Translations under genes and position numbers: made by a program | The notes under the pieces: generated by a model | What the model saw: the letters and a program-made list of their open reading frames with translations, nothing else | What the model was told of the DNA's origin: nothing | Databases searched by the model: none | Part shown: positions 1-9,013 of the stretch, in pieces | Layout: each line of letters starts with the position of its first letter | Position numbering within the stretch: the stretch's first letter is position 1 | Origin: Planctomycetota bacterium | GTDB lineage: Bacteria > Planctomycetota > Planctomycetia > Pirellulales > PALSA-1355 | DNA length: 64,000 nucleotides | Direction of reading: 5' to 3' | NCBI GenBank assembly: GCA_003389325.1 | Contig: QQVE01000018.1 | Location: forward strand, 62,001-126,000

Positions 1-1058
1 AGGGTCAGCTCACCGCGCAGCGCGACCACGTGCTCCGCGAGTTTTCGCTCGACAACAAGGAAGGTGCCCTGGCCCGCATGGTCGGCGAGTTGACCAACAG
101 CCACGGTCAACTGACCGAAGCACTCGAGAAGAAGATCGGCGCCGTGGTCGAGGAGTTCTCGCTGGACAAGGAGGATTCGGCCCTGAATCGCCTGGTGCGC
201 AACGTCGATCGGGCGCAGACGACGATTACCCGCGAGTTCTCGCTCGACGAAGAGCAATCGGCCCTGGCGCGATTGCGGCGCGAACTGTTCGGGTTGCTGG
301 AACAGCAGGGCCGCACCAATGCCGAATTTCAGGAAGAGGTGAAGGTGGCGCTGGGCAAGATGATGGCCCGCCGCGAGGAAGCGCAGCGCTCGACGCGTCA
401 CGGCTTGCAGTTCGAGGAGGCCGTTTGCGAGTATCTGGAGTTCGACGCTGCCCGGCGGGGCGACGTCGCCACCCGTAGCGGCCACACCACGGGGCTAATC
501 AAGAACTGCAAGGTCGGCGATTGCGTGCTCGAACTGGGGCCCGACTGCGTGGCCGCGGGGGCGAAGATCGTCGTCGAGGCCAAGGAGAAGACCGACTACA
601 ACCTGGCCCGGGCCCGCGAAGAGATCGAAACGGCCCGCAAGAATCGCGACGCGCAGGTGGGCGTGTTCGTATTCTCCAAACACACGGCGCCGGACAGTTT
701 GGAAGAGCTCTCACGTAGCGGCAACGATGTGTTCGTCGTGTGGGATCCGCAGGATTCCGGCACGGACCTGCATCTCAAGATCGCCATGGCCCTGGCCCGC
801 GCGCTGTGCATTCGCGTGGAGAAGCGGCAAGAGTCGCAGACCGCGGACTTCGAAGCGATCGCCCAGGCCGTGCTCGAGATCGAAAAGCAATCGGGCTACC
901 TGGGCGACGTGACCAAGAGCGCCGAAACGATCAAGTCCGGCGCCGACCGTGTCCTGGAACGCGTGCGAAAAACGCGCAACTCGCTGGAGCGCCAGGTCGA
1001 AGTCCTCAACGAGCGCATCGGCGACCTGAAACGCATCTCCGGCGAACCAACGGCCTAG
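1..1058 (+). CDS. Coiled-coil repeat protein with PD-(D/E)XK-like C-terminal region, 5' truncated
   Basis: The reading frame is open from base 3 through the window edge, so the first GTG (position 30) is not a safe start and the gene probably begins upstream. The N-terminal part carries at least three imperfect repeats with the core FSLD followed by acidic residues and ALxRL (about residues 5, 43 and 70 counted from position 30), the pattern of a helical or coiled-coil rod. The middle region has GDCVLELG followed by IVVEAKEK, which fits the D...ExK layout of PD-(D/E)XK nucleases and of DUF2130-like proteins. The C-terminus is again heptad-like. Cytoplasmic by appearance, since no membrane segment or signal is visible in this part. 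A nuclease role is only suggested. It could equally be a structural coiled-coil protein with a decayed nuclease fold. Confidence 0.6.
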   Translation, partial: GQLTAQRDHVLREFSLDNKEGALARMVGELTNSHGQLTEALEKKIGAVVEEFSLDKEDSALNRLVRNVDRAQTTITREFSLDEEQSALARLRRELFGLLEQQGRTNAEFQEEVKVALGKMMARREEAQRSTRHGLQFEEAVCEYLEFDAARRGDVATRSGHTTGLIKNCKVGDCVLELGPDCVAAGAKIVVEAKEKTDYNLARAREEIETARKNRDAQVGVFVFSKHTAPDSLEELSRSGNDVFVVWDPQDSGTDLHLKIAMALARALCIRVEKRQESQTADFEAIAQAVLEIEKQSGYLGDVTKSAETIKSGADRVLERVRKTRNSLERQVEVLNERIGDLKRISGEPTA

Positions 1059-1093
1059 CAACCCGGCTTTGCCAGAAGAAACTAACCCGAAAC

Positions 1094-1144
1094 GCGAGCG
1101 AGGGTCGTAGGCCCCCGTGCGCGCAGGCCGCGACTTTCGCTCGC
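1094..1144. terminator. Long inverted repeat between convergent genes
   Basis: Positions 1094-1107 (GCGAGCGAGGGTCG) pair with 1131-1144 (CGACTTTCGCTCGC), a 14-bp stem with two G-T pairs. It lies between the end of the first gene and the end of the leftward propeller gene, so a bidirectional terminator is reasonable, although there is no U-run. The segment also resembles GC-rich intergenic repeats that I recall from planctomycete genomes. Confidence 0.4.
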
Positions 1145-1166
1145 ACTTCGCGCCCAGTACCTTAGA

Positions 1167-2432
1167 CTAGCCCACGATGTCGCTGATATCGATCAGGTGC
1201 ATTTGCCGCCCCTGATCCTCGTGCGGCGAATCGATCACCACCAGCTTGCCGTCGCGGCTGAAGCGCGGGTGCGTGTCGCAGCGCCATTCGCCGGTGTACT
1301 CCTTGGGCGAATGGAACTCGCCCAGCGGCACGACGCGCCCGGTCGCCACGTGATACAGGTGCGGCTTCTGGTTGCGGTTCTTGTCCGGGTAGGTGTCGTT
1401 CAGGATCCACTCGTTGCCGGGCAGGTAAGAACAGTGGCCGTCGACCTTGAGCTGGTCGCCGCCCACGACGTCGATGGCCCCGCCGTCCCGGTCTTCGAAG
1501 AGATAGAAGCCCTGCCCGTGTGACGGCTGCCGCGAATAGGCCAGGATGTGCTCGGGGTCGCGCCAAATGAAGTGCGACGTGAGCCCGTTGTCGTCGACCA
1601 CGCGGAGGTCGGACCCGTCGGGCGCGGCAGTGAGCATGCGCGTCAGGCGGCTGCCGTTGGGATAGCGCCAGCGGTGCAGAAAGATGAACCGCGAGCCGTC
1701 GGGGTTGAACAGCAGGTGGTTGAAGTAGTGCTTCACGCCGGGCCGATTGCGCGGGATCTCGCCGAGCTTGGCAATCTCGGCGATGGACACGATCAGGTCG
1801 CTTTGCCCCGTGTCGAGGTCCACCCGCCACACGCCGGAGTCCTGGGGCGCCAGATCGTCGGCGTAGGGATCGGGGAGGCCGACGTAGCCGTAGCCGGGGC
1901 GGACGTCGTTGATGCGGCGAAAGTCCGCGGTCACGGCCGTATGTCCGTCGGGGCTGAGCGTGTAAATGGGCGAGTCGATCGTGCGCTCGTCGCCCGACTT
2001 GATGTCGACCATGCGGCACACGTAGTGGTCGTCTTCGCGGTCGTTCCACAGCACGGTGGATTCGCGGCCGGGCACCCACTGCAGCATGCAACCCTGTTGC
2101 CAGCCCCAGGCCGTGCTCTTGCCGATCTCGAACCAGCGGTCGTCGTTGCCCAAATCGACGAGGCCGATCTTGATCACGTCATCCGGCCGCGGCGGGCGGT
2201 GCTCGAAGTCGACCTCCATGGAGAGCACGCCGCGATCGGTGGGATCGAACTGCAGCTTGTCGTAATAGCCGAACCAGTGGTGCTTCGGCCCGTGGGTGAT
2301 CACGCGCGTGGGCGGAAAGTTTTCATCGGCGGCGTGGGCTCGGCCGGCGAGACCCAGACCGGCCGTGCAGGCGGCGGCCGTTTGGAGGAAGCGGCGGCGA
2401 TCGATGGCGGACGACGAGGCCTGGCGGGTCAC
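1167..2432 (-). CDS. Tat-exported beta-propeller protein (oligogalacturonate-lyase-like)
   Basis: Encodes 421 aa. The start is taken as GTG at 2432 because an AGGAG lies 8-9 nt upstream and the product then begins a few residues before a Tat signal (DRRRFLQTAAAC, then a hydrophobic stretch ending in AGRAHA). The longer ATG at 2549 would run into the end of hemW. The mature part has repeated blade-like motifs (SPDGHTAV, NPDGSRFIFLH, SRDGKLVVIDS) typical of TolB/WD-like propellers. It also contains HxxxxYLPGNEWILNDTYPD, similar to the metal-binding His region of oligogalacturonate lyases. The likely location is the periplasm. Substrate unknown: a polysaccharide lyase is possible but not shown. 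It follows hemW in the same direction with a 76-bp gap. Confidence 0.75.
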   Translation of the reverse strand: MTRQASSSAIDRRRFLQTAAACTAGLGLAGRAHAADENFPPTRVITHGPKHHWFGYYDKLQFDPTDRGVLSMEVDFEHRPPRPDDVIKIGLVDLGNDDRWFEIGKSTAWGWQQGCMLQWVPGRESTVLWNDREDDHYVCRMVDIKSGDERTIDSPIYTLSPDGHTAVTADFRRINDVRPGYGYVGLPDPYADDLAPQDSGVWRVDLDTGQSDLIVSIAEIAKLGEIPRNRPGVKHYFNHLLFNPDGSRFIFLHRWRYPNGSRLTRMLTAAPDGSDLRVVDDNGLTSHFIWRDPEHILAYSRQPSHGQGFYLFEDRDGGAIDVVGGDQLKVDGHCSYLPGNEWILNDTYPDKNRNQKPHLYHVATGRVVPLGEFHSPKEYTGEWRCDTHPRFSRDGKLVVIDSPHEDQGRQMHLIDISDIVG

Positions 2433-2508
2433 GTTCGCGGCTCCTGGTGGCTGGAGAGCGGGAGGGCTGGCTGTGCTTCCAGCATAACGCGGGACCGGCG
2501 GCGATGCG

Positions 2509-3654
2509 CTAGCCGCGGAGAAACTCCGGCCAGATCGCGTCGCTGACAAACAGCCCCTCGCGCGTGAGCCTCACGCGGCGACCGTCGTCGTCGAGCAAGC
2601 GCAGCTCCGTCATCCGTTCAAGCGGCTTTCCCACCAGCGCGTCCAGGTCGAAGCCCGTTCGCGAGCTGAAGTCCTCCCGCTCAATTCCCTCCAGCCGACG
2701 CAGGGCGAAGACCAGCAGCTCGCGCGCGCGATCCTCGGGCTCGAGGGTTTCGCTTTCGGCCACGGGCGATTGGCCGGATAGCACGCGCTTCAGCCAGGTG
2801 GTCGTGCTGCGATGGTTCGTCTCGCGGCGACCGTCGACATAGCGCGAGGCGCCGGGGCCGACGGCATAGTAGGCCCCGCCCTGCCAGTAGACTTCGTTGT
2901 GCCGACAGCGATGGCCCGGCCGGGCGAAGTTGGAAACCTCGTAGTGTTCGAAGCCTGCCGCCGTGAGGCCGTCGATGGCCGCCGCGTACATCGCCCGCTC
3001 GGTTTCTTCGCCGAGTTGCTCAAGCGCCCCGGACTGCAAGCGGTTCCAGAAGGCCGTGCCGCGTTCGAACGTGAGCCCGTAGGTCGACAGGTGCTGCGGA
3101 TTCATGTCGAGGGCTTGCCGCAGGTCGGCTTGCCACACGTCGAGGGTTTCGCCCGGCGTGCCAAAAATGAGATCGAGCGACAGCGAGCCGATGCGCTGCT
3201 TCGTGCGCTCGATTGCTTCATGCAGTTGTTCGGCATCGTGGTCGCGTTCGAGCAGAACGAGCTTCTCGGCGTGAAAGGATTGGCCGCCGAGGCTGAGGCG
3301 GTTGGTGCCCGCCGCGGCGAGCAAATCGATTCTTTCTTCACTCAGATCGGCCGGGTTGGCTTCGACGCTGAGCTCGTGCCCCTCGGCCAGCGGGAACCAG
3401 CGGCGGACGCAGGCCAGCAACTGCTCGAGTTGCTTCTGGGGCAAGTGCGTGGGAGTGCCGCCGCCGAAGAACAGGGTGTCGACCTCGCGGGGTTTGCCGA
3501 GCGTTTGCAGTTCGAGATCGATGGCCGTCAGGTAGTCGTCGATCAAATCATCGCGGCCGGCGACCAGCGTGAAGTTGCAGTACCCGCACCGATGCCGGCA
3601 AAACGGCACGTGAACGTAAGCGGCACGCGGCGGGGAATGGTTAGCGAACATCAT
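2509..3654 (-). CDS. hemW: HemW-like radical SAM protein (haem chaperone)
   Basis: Encodes 381 aa from the ATG at 3654, or from the next codon (3651). Upstream codons in frame are compositionally unlike coding sequence and cross a repeat, so the longer ORF is rejected. The radical SAM 4Fe-4S motif CxxxCxxC is seen as CRHRCGYC near residue 20, followed by FGGGTPT, LSLGGQSF and DLIFGTPGET, the usual HemW/HemN-like core. The C-terminal part has the HemN_C-type helical domain with the conserved RxNEVYW-like and GPGASRY segments. HemW family proteins insert haem into respiratory enzymes. They are often misannotated as coproporphyrinogen III oxidase, an activity they lack. No clear Shine-Dalgarno sequence precedes the start. 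Confidence 0.88.
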   Translation of the reverse strand: MMFANHSPPRAAYVHVPFCRHRCGYCNFTLVAGRDDLIDDYLTAIDLELQTLGKPREVDTLFFGGGTPTHLPQKQLEQLLACVRRWFPLAEGHELSVEANPADLSEERIDLLAAAGTNRLSLGGQSFHAEKLVLLERDHDAEQLHEAIERTKQRIGSLSLDLIFGTPGETLDVWQADLRQALDMNPQHLSTYGLTFERGTAFWNRLQSGALEQLGEETERAMYAAAIDGLTAAGFEHYEVSNFARPGHRCRHNEVYWQGGAYYAVGPGASRYVDGRRETNHRSTTTWLKRVLSGQSPVAESETLEPEDRARELLVFALRRLEGIEREDFSSRTGFDLDALVGKPLERMTELRLLDDDGRRVRLTREGLFVSDAIWPEFLRG

Positions 3655-3681
3655 TAACGACGACTCGGATCTCGTGGGTGC

Positions 3682-3705
3682 CATGCTCACGCTTGCGTGA
3701 GCATG
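3682..3705. repeat. Perfect palindrome, copy 1 of a dispersed intergenic repeat
   Basis: CATGCTCACGC and its exact complement are separated by TT (3682-3692 and 3695-3705). The preceding bases (GTGGGTGC) match another intergenic site near 12,560 almost exactly, so this is probably a REP-like dispersed element. It lies between the RNase Z-like gene and hemW and could end or process the transcript. Confidence 0.55.
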
Positions 3706-3803
3706 CGCTTCTCGGAGTCGACCGCATTGGCCATGCTCATGCAAGCCAGAGCACGCCATCAGAACCGCGAACGCGTTTGACGGCTACTCCCATCGTACGC
3801 CGA

Positions 3804-4643
3804 TCAGAGCCACAGGTGCAGGCGGTCGTCGAGCATGTCGGGCAGGGCCCGGGCGGTCAAATCGCGGATGCGCTTGCCGCCGTAGCGGGTGCTGAAGTGC
3901 GAGGCGATGATCAGCTCGTTGTTGAACCGCTCGCGGCGTTCCTTCAGGTCGTCGAGGTGGATGTGGCCGAACTTGTGGATCTTGTCCTTGCGGTGCGAGG
4001 GGGCCACGAAGGTCACTTCCATCACCAACACGTGGGCCTCGTACATCGCCGGGCAATTGTCGAGCCCCTGCGGCGAACTGTCGCCCAGATAGGCGAAGCG
4101 GGCCACGCGGCGCTCCTCGGTGACTTCGGTGCCGCCCAGACGCAGGTCGCGAATCTGCGGGCCGGTTAGCTTCTGATACTCCGCCTTGAGCTTGCGTCGC
4201 CGTTCCCAGACTACAAACCCCAGCGAGGGCACGGTATGCGTCGTGGCCGACACGGTCACCACGTGCTCGCGCGAGAGCTCGATTTCGTCGCCCGGCTCGA
4301 CCGGGATCAGTTCGCACGGCATGCGGCCGCGGTCGAGCCGCGTGAACATCCGCAGGATCTTCTGCACCGGCTCGATCGTGATCGCCGGCATGTAGATCTT
4401 GGGCGGCTCCATCTTCATCATCCGCCGCCGGGCGATATAGACCGGCAACGCCGCGATGTGGTCGAGGTGCCCGTGCGAGATGAACCAGGTGGCCGTTCCC
4501 ATGAACGACCAGGGCTGGCCGCCCAGGTCGAAGCCGATCTTCAGCTCCGGCACCCGCCAGTACGTTTGCACGGCCGCGCGGGAGTAGCCCTCGATGGTGA
4601 GGTCCTTGTGGACCAGCGTCTTGACGGGCAGATTGTGGATCAT
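3804..4643 (-). CDS. Metallo-beta-lactamase fold hydrolase, RNase Z-like
   Basis: Encodes 279 aa from the ATG at 4643. A TTG three codons upstream is a weaker alternative. The Zn-binding signature HGHLDH (about residue 57) is followed by a later AYLGDSS (metal-bridging Asp) and an ASHFSTRY stretch that supplies the last His, the order seen in tRNase Z and its relatives. The length is close to short-form RNase Z (about 300 aa). If it is a true tRNase Z it would cut 3' trailers from pre-tRNAs. Planctomycetes also have related hydrolases of unknown substrate, so the specific role is inferred. The gene runs leftward toward hemW with a 149-bp gap that holds the palindromic repeat. Confidence 0.75.
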   Translation of the reverse strand: MIHNLPVKTLVHKDLTIEGYSRAAVQTYWRVPELKIGFDLGGQPWSFMGTATWFISHGHLDHIAALPVYIARRRMMKMEPPKIYMPAITIEPVQKILRMFTRLDRGRMPCELIPVEPGDEIELSREHVVTVSATTHTVPSLGFVVWERRRKLKAEYQKLTGPQIRDLRLGGTEVTEERRVARFAYLGDSSPQGLDNCPAMYEAHVLVMEVTFVAPSHRKDKIHKFGHIHLDDLKERRERFNNELIIASHFSTRYGGKRIRDLTARALPDMLDDRLHLWL

Positions 4644-4777
4644 GGGACACAAGGGACGGTCGCGGAGAATCCGTCAGTTTAAAAGGCGCACGCGGCCGGC
4701 GGAAGGGTGCTGGCGGTCGGTTCCGGCGCGAGCGGTGTTATATTGACAAGGAAGTCCCACACGCCGGAGAGGTTCAC

Positions 4778-5527
4778 ATGAGCGAAACGCGCACGTTGCT
4801 GGCTGTGATGGCCGCTTTGTTCTTGTTGCCCCACGCGGTGCTTGCCGGAGACGAAGCTCCCGCGCTGGCGAAAGACAAGCAGGCGCTGGCCGCACTACAG
4901 GCCTACGTGGGCGCCTGGCGGGGCGTGGGGCTGCCCAAGCGCGGGTCGAACCGCGGAGCCTGGACCGAAGGGGCCGAGTGGTCCTGGAAGTTCGAGGGCG
5001 GGCGGGCGTCGCTGGAATGTACGCTCGACGACGGCAGGTTTTACGAGTCGCTGGTCGTTAAACCGGGGGAAGAATCCGACCGGTTTGTCCTACTGGCGTA
5101 CCCGACGGCCGACGAGGGCGATGGCGAAGCGGCCCCGCAGCGCTTCACCGGTACGATGGGAGATGATGGCTTCGTGGTCACGGCGGACGACGCTGAAGGC
5201 GAGGAGCCGGCGCGGATCTCGGTGCGCCTCGTGGCCGGGGGCGATCGGATGCTGGTGCTGTACGAGAAACGGGTCGGCGACGACGCCTATGCTCGCCTGG
5301 CGGAAGTCGGCTCGACGCGCAAGGGCAGTTCATTTGCCAAGAACGCCGCGGCCGGGCCCGAGTGCGTGGTCACCGGCGGCTTGGGCACGATAGCCGTCGA
5401 GCACGAAGGCAAGACGTACTACGTCTGTTGCGGCGGCTGCAAAGAACTGTTCGAAGAAGACCCCGCCGGCGTGCTGGCCGACTATCAACAGCGCAAGGCG
5501 GAACAGCGAGGCGAAGAGTCGGAGTGA
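4778..5527 (+). CDS. Secreted protein with C-terminal TRASH/YHS-like Cys motif
   Basis: Encodes 249 aa. The ATG has a GGAGAG 6-7 nt upstream. Residues 1-24 form a Sec signal peptide (hydrophobic core, then AVLAG). The central 150 residues contain YVGAWRGVG and a lipocalin-like beta pattern with no enzyme motif that I recognise. Near residue 193 there is ECVVTGG, and near residue 214 YVCCGGCKELFEEDP, which resembles the metal-binding C-terminal half of YHS/TRASH domains. The protein is probably periplasmic and may bind a metal. It stands directly before a frameshifted gene in the same direction. Confidence 0.7.
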   Translation: MSETRTLLAVMAALFLLPHAVLAGDEAPALAKDKQALAALQAYVGAWRGVGLPKRGSNRGAWTEGAEWSWKFEGGRASLECTLDDGRFYESLVVKPGEESDRFVLLAYPTADEGDGEAAPQRFTGTMGDDGFVVTADDAEGEEPARISVRLVAGGDRMLVLYEKRVGDDAYARLAEVGSTRKGSSFAKNAAAGPECVVTGGLGTIAVEHEGKTYYVCCGGCKELFEEDPAGVLADYQQRKAEQRGEESE

Positions 5528-5547
5528 AACTTTGGCCTCCGTCGGCA

Positions 5548-6056
5548 ATGGCGAGTGACGATCGAATGCTGGATGAACAGACGCCCTATGCCCACTATTG
5601 GCTGGCCGCGGCCCGGGCGGGCAGAGCGACTCCCGACGACTGGAAAGCGTGGGCCGACCGATTCATTGCAGCATCGGACGTACCAGACAATTGGCTGGTC
5701 AACCTGAGTTTGGCAAACTCGTGGGAGGAGCTTCGTCGAGCATTGCAACCTCGGTTCGAACAAGAGCTCCCAAATTCCGCGGAAGAAGAAGATGATGATG
5801 CGGTCTGGGACATATTTGGCAGCGCTACACGACCGGCGAGATTTCTCTGGCAGCTTGCCTGGAACAGGCGGGCAGCCAGGCCGACGCAAGCGCGGCGACG
5901 ATAGAGTGCGAAGCGTTCTACGCACTGCTGGTGAAGCTAGAGAGAGGTGGCAAAGACTCCGTCGTGCGGCGTAAGGCCGAGAGGCTTTTTTCGCGAGTCT
6001 ACCAGACCGCAACTCGGCAGTGGGCCACACTGTTCGCCGAACACGCAGCAAACTAA
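5548..6056 (+). pseudogene. Hypothetical protein interrupted by a frameshift
   Basis: Translation from the ATG at 5548 gives a coherent N-terminal half (MASDDRMLDEQ to the acidic run EEEDDD near 5797), after which that frame becomes non-protein-like and stops at 5904. Another frame continues sensibly from about 5802 (GLGHIWQRYTTGEISLAACL) to a TAA at 6054-6056, giving a helical C-terminal half ending in FAEHAAN. The two halves join at the simple repeat (GAA)3(GAT)3. A one-base gain or a two-base loss there would restore about 169 aa. I do not recognise the family. Explanations are a real null allele, a sequencing error at the trinucleotide run, or slippage. Confidence 0.65.
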
Positions 6057-6085
6057 GAACCACCACGTCCGAGATGTGGATTGTC

Positions 6086-8818
6086 CTACGCCGCCAATCG
6101 CGTTGGCTGCGGCGGAATCTCGATCGTCTCGGTCACGCGCTGCGGTTCGATCGGAAGGGGCGTTTTGCGATTGCGCGTGAGCCAGGTGAGCGCCGCGGGC
6201 AGCATCACCAGCGACGTGAACAGGCAGCAGGTCACGCCCAGGGTGAGTACGCGGCCGAGGCTTTGCAGCCCCTGGTGCGAGGCGATCATCAGCGAGCCAA
6301 AGCCCACCAGCGTCGTCAGCGCATCGACCAGCACGGCCACGGCCGTGCCGGGCGACATGCGGTAGGGCCCCTTCGTTTCACGGAATTCGTGCACGATGTG
6401 CACGCCGTAGTCGACACCGATGCCCAGAATCAAGGGCAACGCGATCAGGTTGGCCGGATTGAGCGGGATGTCGAGCAGCCCCAGCAGGCCGAACATCTGC
6501 AACACGCCCACGCCCAGCGGCACCGCGGCCAGCAGCGCGTGTTGCAGGTTCTTGAAGTCGAGCACCAGCACGCTGATGATCACCAGCATCGCGTAGATGG
6601 CGGCCTCCTGGTAGCTCTCCTTCATCTCGATCGACGCTTCGTGTGCCTGCAGTGGGTTGCCCGTCACGTGGGGGTCGACGCTGCGTACTTCGGTGACGAA
6701 GCGGCGCAGGGCCGCCGAGTCCCAGATGTCGCCGCGGCCGTAGATCTTCAGCAGGTGCTTGCCGTTATGGCCGACGAATCGGTCGACCAGGCTGGCGGGC
6801 AGGTCGGTGAGCGTGGGCGGCTGCGGATTGGCGATGCTCCGCAGGATGTGCAACCGGCTGAGCAGGTCGCCGGCCATCTCCTGCTGGAATCGCGTCAAGA
6901 GCGCGTAGCAGTCGGCGGCCGGCAGGCGGCGCAACAAGTCGCGCACGGTCTCGAGCTGCCGCACGCATTTCTCGTCGTAGCGCGACTGGGCCAGCAGGTT
7001 CTGCACGCGACCCAGGACTTGGCCCAGCCGATCGGGCGTGTCGACCGTGATCAGCGGCGGGCGCTCGGGAAGCTGCGAGAGCCGCTGGCCAATGCGGCCG
7101 ATGATCGGCTTCTTGACCTCTTCGTCGAGCGGCAATCGCGAAACGATTTCATCGGTTCGTTCGACCGAGGCCAGCTTGAGAAACTCTTGCTTGCGCTGCA
7201 GCAATTCCTCGCGGCTGTCGGCGATCGAGAGTGCATACCAGACGCTGCGGTTGGCTTCCGAGAGCAACTTGCGCTCGAGCTCGACGCTTTCCATGCCTTC
7301 GGCTTGCATGTTGAGCAGGTTGTTGTCGTACCACAGGCGCCCGATGCCGAGCGAGACGAACAGCGTACCGCCGACGCAAACCACGAGCGTGACGCGCGGC
7401 AAACGCGTGAGCGGCGAAATCCAGCGGTGCACGCCCAGCGGCTTGGGCATCCGCACGCCCAGCCCGCCGCGATCGACTAGCCAGATGCACGCGGGCAGCA
7501 GCGTCAACTCGGCAAAAGCGCACAGCAGGATGCCGCCGCCGGCGATGACCCCCAACTCGGCCACGCCCTTGAAGCTGGTGAGCCCGGCGGCGAAGAAGGC
7601 GATCGCCGTGGTGACCGCTCCGGTGGCAATGGCCGGACCGGCGTGGCGCGAGGTCTCCAACAGGGCCGTGCGGCAGTCGGCGTTCTCGCCCCGCATCTGC
7701 AGGTAGCGGGCCACGTAGTAGATGCCGTAATCGATGCCGATGCCGATCAGCGTGACGGTAAAGGTGACGCTGAGGATGTTCAGATGCCCGACCGCCAACG
7801 TCGTATAGCCGAACGCCAAGGCCATGCCGACCAGCAGAATCGCGTTGGCTAGCAGCGCGTGCCTGGCGCCGCCGAATCCGGCCACGAACAGAAAGCCCAC
7901 GCCGACCATCGAGACCATGCTGGCCCAGAACATCGAGCTCTGGCTCGAGCGCATCTCGTCGTTTTCCATGATCGGCAGACCGGTCAGTCCGATCTCGACA
8001 TCCGGATGTCGCACCCGGGCCTGAGCGATCAAGTCGCGCAGCGCGTCGCAGGCTTCAGTGCAGTGATTGAAGCTGTCTTCGCCGCGGGCCAGCCGCAGCA
8101 GCACGAAGCCGAGCTTGCCTTCATTGGCCAGCAGGTACTCGGAGTTCAACTCGCTCAAGACCGAGAAACCCGAGGGCATCTCGGGCCACGGAGAGAGATA
8201 GCGCCCGCGCTGGCCGAACGCGGCGCCAAGGCTATTGGCCAGCCGGCGCAGCTTGTCGCGCGCCGCGGCGCTGCGCTGGACGTCGCTGCCGGAGGTCTCG
8301 ATCTCGTGCAACAAGCCGGAAGCCATGTGGCTGACCGAGAGCGACGACCAGTCGCCCGCGAGCAGCGGGCCCACCTCGTGCAAGAAATGTTCGATGCCGG
8401 CCAGTTCCTCGGGCGAAAGGTAGTGCAGGCCCTTGGAGCGGATCTTGCCCAGGTCGACTTCGTGCAGCACGGCGTGAAACAGCCGGTCTTCGCGGGCGAG
8501 CGTGGCCGAGATTTCTTCGAGCACGGGAACGACCTGCTCGCGGTCGGCGCCCTCGACGACGACGACCGCATCGTCCTCGTCGCCGAACTCCTCGATGTAC
8601 TCGGTCCAGAGCTGGTTGTAGTTGCTCTTGGGATCGAGCAGATCCATGCGGCTGGTTTGATAGCCCAAGCGCGTGGCGGTGAGATAGCAGGCCCCCAATG
8701 CCAGCGCGAGCATGACGGCGAGCGTCGTCACGGGAAAGGCAATCACCAATCGCGTGGCGAGCACAAAGGGGCGGGCCAGAAACAGCGTTTCCTCGCTCGA
8801 GGGTCCTTCCTTGGACAC
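6086..8818 (-). CDS. MMPL/RND-family transporter, HpnN-like
   Basis: Encodes 910 aa from a GTG at 8818 with GGGAGG about 9 nt upstream. The layout is the classic RND duplication: a first membrane helix near residues 20-50, a large periplasmic loop, a block of five to six helices around 290-450 (including GIGIDYGIYYVARY), a second periplasmic loop, and a second helix block near 730-890 with the matching GIGVDYGVHIVHE. Both intramembrane Asp-containing motifs are therefore present. The shape and motifs match the HpnN hopanoid transporters and related MMPL proteins, which move lipids from the inner toward the outer membrane. No hopanoid gene is adjacent, so the substrate is inferred. Confidence 0.83.
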   Translation of the reverse strand: MSKEGPSSEETLFLARPFVLATRLVIAFPVTTLAVMLALALGACYLTATRLGYQTSRMDLLDPKSNYNQLWTEYIEEFGDEDDAVVVVEGADREQVVPVLEEISATLAREDRLFHAVLHEVDLGKIRSKGLHYLSPEELAGIEHFLHEVGPLLAGDWSSLSVSHMASGLLHEIETSGSDVQRSAAARDKLRRLANSLGAAFGQRGRYLSPWPEMPSGFSVLSELNSEYLLANEGKLGFVLLRLARGEDSFNHCTEACDALRDLIAQARVRHPDVEIGLTGLPIMENDEMRSSQSSMFWASMVSMVGVGFLFVAGFGGARHALLANAILLVGMALAFGYTTLAVGHLNILSVTFTVTLIGIGIDYGIYYVARYLQMRGENADCRTALLETSRHAGPAIATGAVTTAIAFFAAGLTSFKGVAELGVIAGGGILLCAFAELTLLPACIWLVDRGGLGVRMPKPLGVHRWISPLTRLPRVTLVVCVGGTLFVSLGIGRLWYDNNLLNMQAEGMESVELERKLLSEANRSVWYALSIADSREELLQRKQEFLKLASVERTDEIVSRLPLDEEVKKPIIGRIGQRLSQLPERPPLITVDTPDRLGQVLGRVQNLLAQSRYDEKCVRQLETVRDLLRRLPAADCYALLTRFQQEMAGDLLSRLHILRSIANPQPPTLTDLPASLVDRFVGHNGKHLLKIYGRGDIWDSAALRRFVTEVRSVDPHVTGNPLQAHEASIEMKESYQEAAIYAMLVIISVLVLDFKNLQHALLAAVPLGVGVLQMFGLLGLLDIPLNPANLIALPLILGIGVDYGVHIVHEFRETKGPYRMSPGTAVAVLVDALTTLVGFGSLMIASHQGLQSLGRVLTLGVTCCLFTSLVMLPAALTWLTRNRKTPLPIEPQRVTETIEIPPQPTRLAA

Positions 8819-9013
8819 CGACTCAGCCTCCCTGTCGTGGTCAGTCGCTTCGAGTTGCGTGCTGAAGCGGCCACGTCCCTGTGCCGCGTCAAAGGGAGCG
8901 GCATTGTAACGGGGCCCTGCCAGGGGGTAAAGACGAATTGCCGGTGATGGATAAGTTGTAAGGCTTCTGCCAGCAACGGGTTGTGGATGACAGGCACGCG
9001 CTGCGCGATCCGG

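Noticed and set aside
2433-2549. 39-residue N-terminal extension of the Tat propeller protein
   Set aside because: It would overlap the hemW 3' end and bury the Tat motif; the GTG at 2432 has a good Shine-Dalgarno site.
6020-7480. 486-aa frame on the plus strand
   Set aside because: It is antisense to the MMPL transporter gene, rich in Gln/His/Arg, without motif, and typical of high-GC shadow frames.
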